The position numbers and the translations under genes were made by a program. 64,000 bases of DNA. It comes from Enterobacter chengduensis (GTDB lineage Bacteria; Pseudomonadota; Gammaproteobacteria; Enterobacterales; Enterobacteriaceae). Position 1 is the first letter of the stretch. Each line of letters begins with the position of its first letter. Of this stretch, positions 61,822-64,000 are shown piece after piece. The DNA lies in contig NZ_CP043318.1 of assembly GCF_001984825.2 (NCBI RefSeq), forward strand, positions 4,526,001 through 4,590,000, read 5' to 3'. The notes under the pieces are model-generated. The model saw only the letters and a program-made list of their open reading frames with translations, was not told the DNA's origin and made no database searches.

Positions 61822-62562
61822 ATGAAACACATTACAGGCAAGGTAGCGCTGCTGGCGCTGAGCATGGTTTCGGCTTCAGCATTTGCGTCACACTGGAGCT
61901 ACGAAGGGGAAGGTTCCCCGGAACACTGGGGCGAGCTGGACGAGGCGTACAAGACCTGTCAAAGCGGAATGAACCAGTCACCTATTAATATTGATTCGAC
62001 CGCTAACGCCCATCTCTCCCCGCTGCAAACGCACTACGTTGATGGCCCGGTTACGCTGACAAACAACGGCCATACCATTCAGGCCAGCGAACAGGCTGAC
62101 ACCCGCGATACCATCACTCTGGATAAGCAAGCCTGGACGTTACAGCAGTTCCACTTCCATGCGCCGAGCGAAAATACCGTGCATGGCAAGAAGTACGCGA
62201 TGGAGATGCATCTGGTACATAAAAATGCCAGTGGAGAACTGACGGTGGTGGCCGTCATGTTTGATAAAGGTGCTGCGAATCCTGAGCTGGAAAAGCTGTG
62301 GGGCGTAATGCCGCAGCAGGCCGAACAGAACGTCTCCATCAAACAGGATCTTAACCTGAACACACTGCTGCCAAAGGATAAAACGTACTGGCGCTTTAGC
62401 GGTTCACTGACTACCCCGCCGTGTTCAGAAGGCGTCACCTGGATTTTGCTTAAGCAGCCCCTGACGGTGTCTGCAGAACAGCTTGAGAAATTTACCCATA
62501 CCATGCATCACGATAATAACCGTCCGGTACAGCCGCTGCATGGGCGTGTTGTGGTCGAATAA
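61822..62562 (+). CDS. cah: Cah, periplasmic alpha-carbonic anhydrase
   Basis: The 246-residue protein is an alpha-class carbonic anhydrase that interconverts carbon dioxide and bicarbonate in the periplasm. The signal peptide (1 to about 22, ending AFA) precedes mature SHWSYEGEGSPEHW. Zinc ligands are His111 and His113 (QFHFHAPSEN) and His130 (MEMHLVHKN). Cys46 and the Cys in TTPPCSEG could form the usual disulfide. I prefer ATG 61822, six bases after GGAAG, over 61819. K-12 has no gene between prmA and dusB; Klebsiella and Enterobacter have related enzymes. Confidence 0.92.
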   Translation: MKHITGKVALLALSMVSASAFASHWSYEGEGSPEHWGELDEAYKTCQSGMNQSPINIDSTANAHLSPLQTHYVDGPVTLTNNGHTIQASEQADTRDTITLDKQAWTLQQFHFHAPSENTVHGKKYAMEMHLVHKNASGELTVVAVMFDKGAANPELEKLWGVMPQQAEQNVSIKQDLNLNTLLPKDKTYWRFSGSLTTPPCSEGVTWILLKQPLTVSAEQLEKFTHTMHHDNNRPVQPLHGRVVVE

Positions 62563-62624
62563 GACGCACTTTTCGCATGACGATCATGTTCTAAAATGCG
62601 ACGCAGATCGCAAAGAAGTGGGAA

Positions 62625-62649
62625 AATCTGCTGCTAAACGCAGCAGATT
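62625..62649 (+). terminator. Hairpin downstream of cah
   Basis: A ten-base-pair stem AATCTGCTGC/GCAGCAGATT with a five-base loop, extendable by GGGA/TCCC, lies 62 bases after the cah stop. The T tail is weak. Confidence 0.6.
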
Positions 62650-62824
62650 ATCCCGCTTCTGTAATGCATTTATTCAGAAATGATGAGAAGTTACGGGAAA
62701 TTGTAAGCGCCCATAAAATAACCATTCACGTATAACACAATGATTTAAATAGTGAATAATTTTGAACGGACAGATTGAGCGGCGATTCCTTGATCTACCG
62801 CAGTGGATTGTTCAAAGTTTGGCC

Positions 62825-62853
62825 TTTCATCTCGTGCAAAAAATGCGTAATAT
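62825..62853 (+). promoter_or_regulatory. dusB-fis growth-rate and stringent promoter
   Basis: TTTCAT (62825-62830), a 17-base spacer and TAATAT (62848-62853) match the E. coli fis promoter. The discriminator that follows (ACGCCGCC) is GC-rich, the hallmark of repression by ppGpp and DksA. The start site would be near 62860. Confidence 0.85.
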
Positions 62854-62892
62854 ACGCCGCCTTGCAGTCACAGTATGGTCATTTCTTAACTC

Positions 62893-63858
62893 ATGCGCAT
62901 CGGACACCACCAGCTTAGAAATCGCCTGATCGCAGCCCCTATGGCAGGTATTACAGACCGGCCGTTCAGGACGCTGTGCTACGAGATGGGAGCCGGTTTA
63001 ACCGTATCCGAGATGATGTCGTCTAACCCGCAGGTTTGGGAAAGCGACAAATCCCGCCTTCGGATGGTGCACGTTGATGAACCGGGTATCCGCACCGTGC
63101 AAATTGCCGGAAGCGTACCTGAAGAGATGGCAGATGCCGCGCGGATTAACGTGGAAAGTGGTGCCCAGATTATTGATATCAATATGGGGTGCCCGGCCAA
63201 AAAGGTGAATCGCAAGCTTGCAGGTTCAGCCCTTCTGCAATACCCCGACCAGGTGAAAGCTATCCTGACGGCGGTTGTCAGCGCGGTGGACGTTCCTGTT
63301 ACGTTAAAGATTCGCACGGGTTGGTCGCCGGAACACCGTAACTGTGTAGAGATTGCCCAACTGGCCGAAGATTGTGGCATTCAGGCCCTGACCATTCATG
63401 GACGCACTCGCGCCTGTTTGTTCAACGGCGAAGCTGAATACGACAGCATTCGGGCAGTTAAGCAGAAAGTTTCCATTCCGATTATCGCGAATGGCGACAT
63501 AACTGACCCGCTTAAAGCCAGAGCTGTGCTCGACTATACGGGAGCTGATGCTCTGATGATAGGACGTGCCGCTCAGGGAAGACCCTGGATCTTCCGGGAA
63601 ATCCAGCATTATCTGGACACTGGGGAGCTGCTTGCGCCACTGCCTTTGGCAGAGGTTAAGCGCTTGCTTTGTTCGCATGTTCGGGAACTGCATGACCACT
63701 ACGGTCAGGCAAAAGGGTACCGAATTGCGCGTAAACACGTCTCCTGGTATCTCCAGGAGCACGCTCCAGATGACCAGTTTCGGCGCACATTCAACGCCAT
63801 AGAGGATGCCAGCGTACAGCTGGAGGCGTTGGAGGCATACTTCGAAAATCTTGCGTAA
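62893..63858 (+). CDS. dusB: DusB, tRNA-dihydrouridine synthase B
   Basis: DusB reduces U17 in tRNA to dihydrouridine with FMN and NADPH. The 321 residues equal E. coli DusB. The TIM barrel has the start motif [12 protein letters not shown] and the catalytic Cys100 in NMGCPAKKV; the C-terminal helical tRNA-binding domain follows from about 240. It is the first gene of dusB-fis, and its translation is needed for normal fis expression in E. coli. Confidence 0.97.
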   Translation: MRIGHHQLRNRLIAAPMAGITDRPFRTLCYEMGAGLTVSEMMSSNPQVWESDKSRLRMVHVDEPGIRTVQIAGSVPEEMADAARINVESGAQIIDINMGCPAKKVNRKLAGSALLQYPDQVKAILTAVVSAVDVPVTLKIRTGWSPEHRNCVEIAQLAEDCGIQALTIHGRTRACLFNGEAEYDSIRAVKQKVSIPIIANGDITDPLKARAVLDYTGADALMIGRAAQGRPWIFREIQHYLDTGELLAPLPLAEVKRLLCSHVRELHDHYGQAKGYRIARKHVSWYLQEHAPDDQFRRTFNAIEDASVQLEALEAYFENLA

Positions 63859-63881
63859 TGAAATAAAGAGCTGACAGAACT

Positions 63882-64000
63882 ATGTTCGAACAACGCGTAA
63901 ATTCTGACGTACTGACCGTTTCTACCGTTAACTCTCAGGACCAGGTAACTCAAAAGCCCCTGCGTGACTCGGTTAAACAGGCACTGAAGAACTATTTTGC
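63882..64000 (+). CDS. fis: Fis, nucleoid-associated regulator (5' part only)
   Basis: Fis bends DNA and activates rRNA and tRNA promoters in fast growth. The visible 39 codons ([20 protein letters not shown] and on to NYF) match E. coli Fis; the helix-turn-helix lies beyond the window. It starts 23 bases after dusB. The gene continues past base 64000. Confidence 0.97.

Larger units (their letters stand above)
62563..62892. promoter_or_regulatory. Control region of dusB-fis
   Basis: This stretch holds the cah 3' hairpin (listed separately), AT-rich tracts with likely Fis and IHF sites, and the dusB-fis promoter. In E. coli it is repressed by Fis and affected by CRP, IHF and ppGpp. A possible CRP-like dyad TGCGACGCAGATCGCA is at 62597-62612. 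I see no gene here. Confidence 0.6.

Overview
The window is ordinary chromosomal backbone from a gamma-proteobacterium of the Enterobacteriaceae. Nearly every protein matches Escherichia coli K-12 at close to full length. The accessory choices (alpha-carbonic anhydrase beside dusB-fis, msrPQ beside acuI, a one-chain ATP-dependent dihydroxyacetone kinase, REP units of the GCCGGGTGGCGGC type) fit Enterobacter or a near relative such as Lelliottia, Leclercia or Kosakonia. I cannot name a species. I see no prophage, insertion sequence, CRISPR array, tRNA, rRNA or defence island.

Layout. 1-3193: elbB (cut by the window edge), the Hfq-dependent sRNA ArcZ and the sensor kinase gene arcB. 3194-15761: a block that in K-12 sits about a quarter of a genome away: lptG-lptF, pepA-holC-valS, yjgM, ahr, a dihydroxyacetone kinase gene and yjgR. 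Its gene order is a circular permutation of the K-12 order, and its right edge is fused into the 3' end of yhcC. 15741-23258: yhcC and the glutamate synthase genes gltBD, with a conserved leader ORF overlapping the gltB start. 23259-24413: a variable gap with two small genes I cannot assign. 24414-28765: sspAB, rplM-rpsI, zapE and zapG. 28937-36178: the proteases degQ and degS, mdh, argR, a tandem pair of yhcN-type genes, yhcO and an extra aldehyde dehydrogenase. 36268-41324: the aromatic-acid efflux operon aaeXAB with its regulator aaeR, then a relocated yagU. 41370-53642: tldD, yhdP, rng, yhdE and mreDCB-csrD, all leftward, covering envelope, cell shape and RNA turnover. 53825-64000: acuI, msrPQ, aroQ, accBC, yhdT-panF, prmA, an alpha-carbonic anhydrase, dusB and the start of fis, all rightward.

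How the genes work together. Several envelope systems are present: LPS transport (LptFG), phospholipid transport (YhdP), the elongasome (MreBCD), Z-ring factors (ZapE, ZapG), periplasmic protein quality control (DegQ, DegS) and methionine repair (MsrPQ). Fatty-acid and CoA supply meet in accBC and panF. Nitrogen assimilation (gltBD) and arginine control (argR) lie nearby. ArcB with ArcZ links the redox state to sRNA control.

The best leads are the circularly permuted block with its antisense-extended yhcC tail, the out-of-frame leader ORF at gltB, the perfect 12-bp inverted repeat covering the msrP ribosome binding site, and the two orphan genes between gltD and sspB. I found no convincing new multi-gene system. 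Comparisons with E. coli are from memory, not from a database search.
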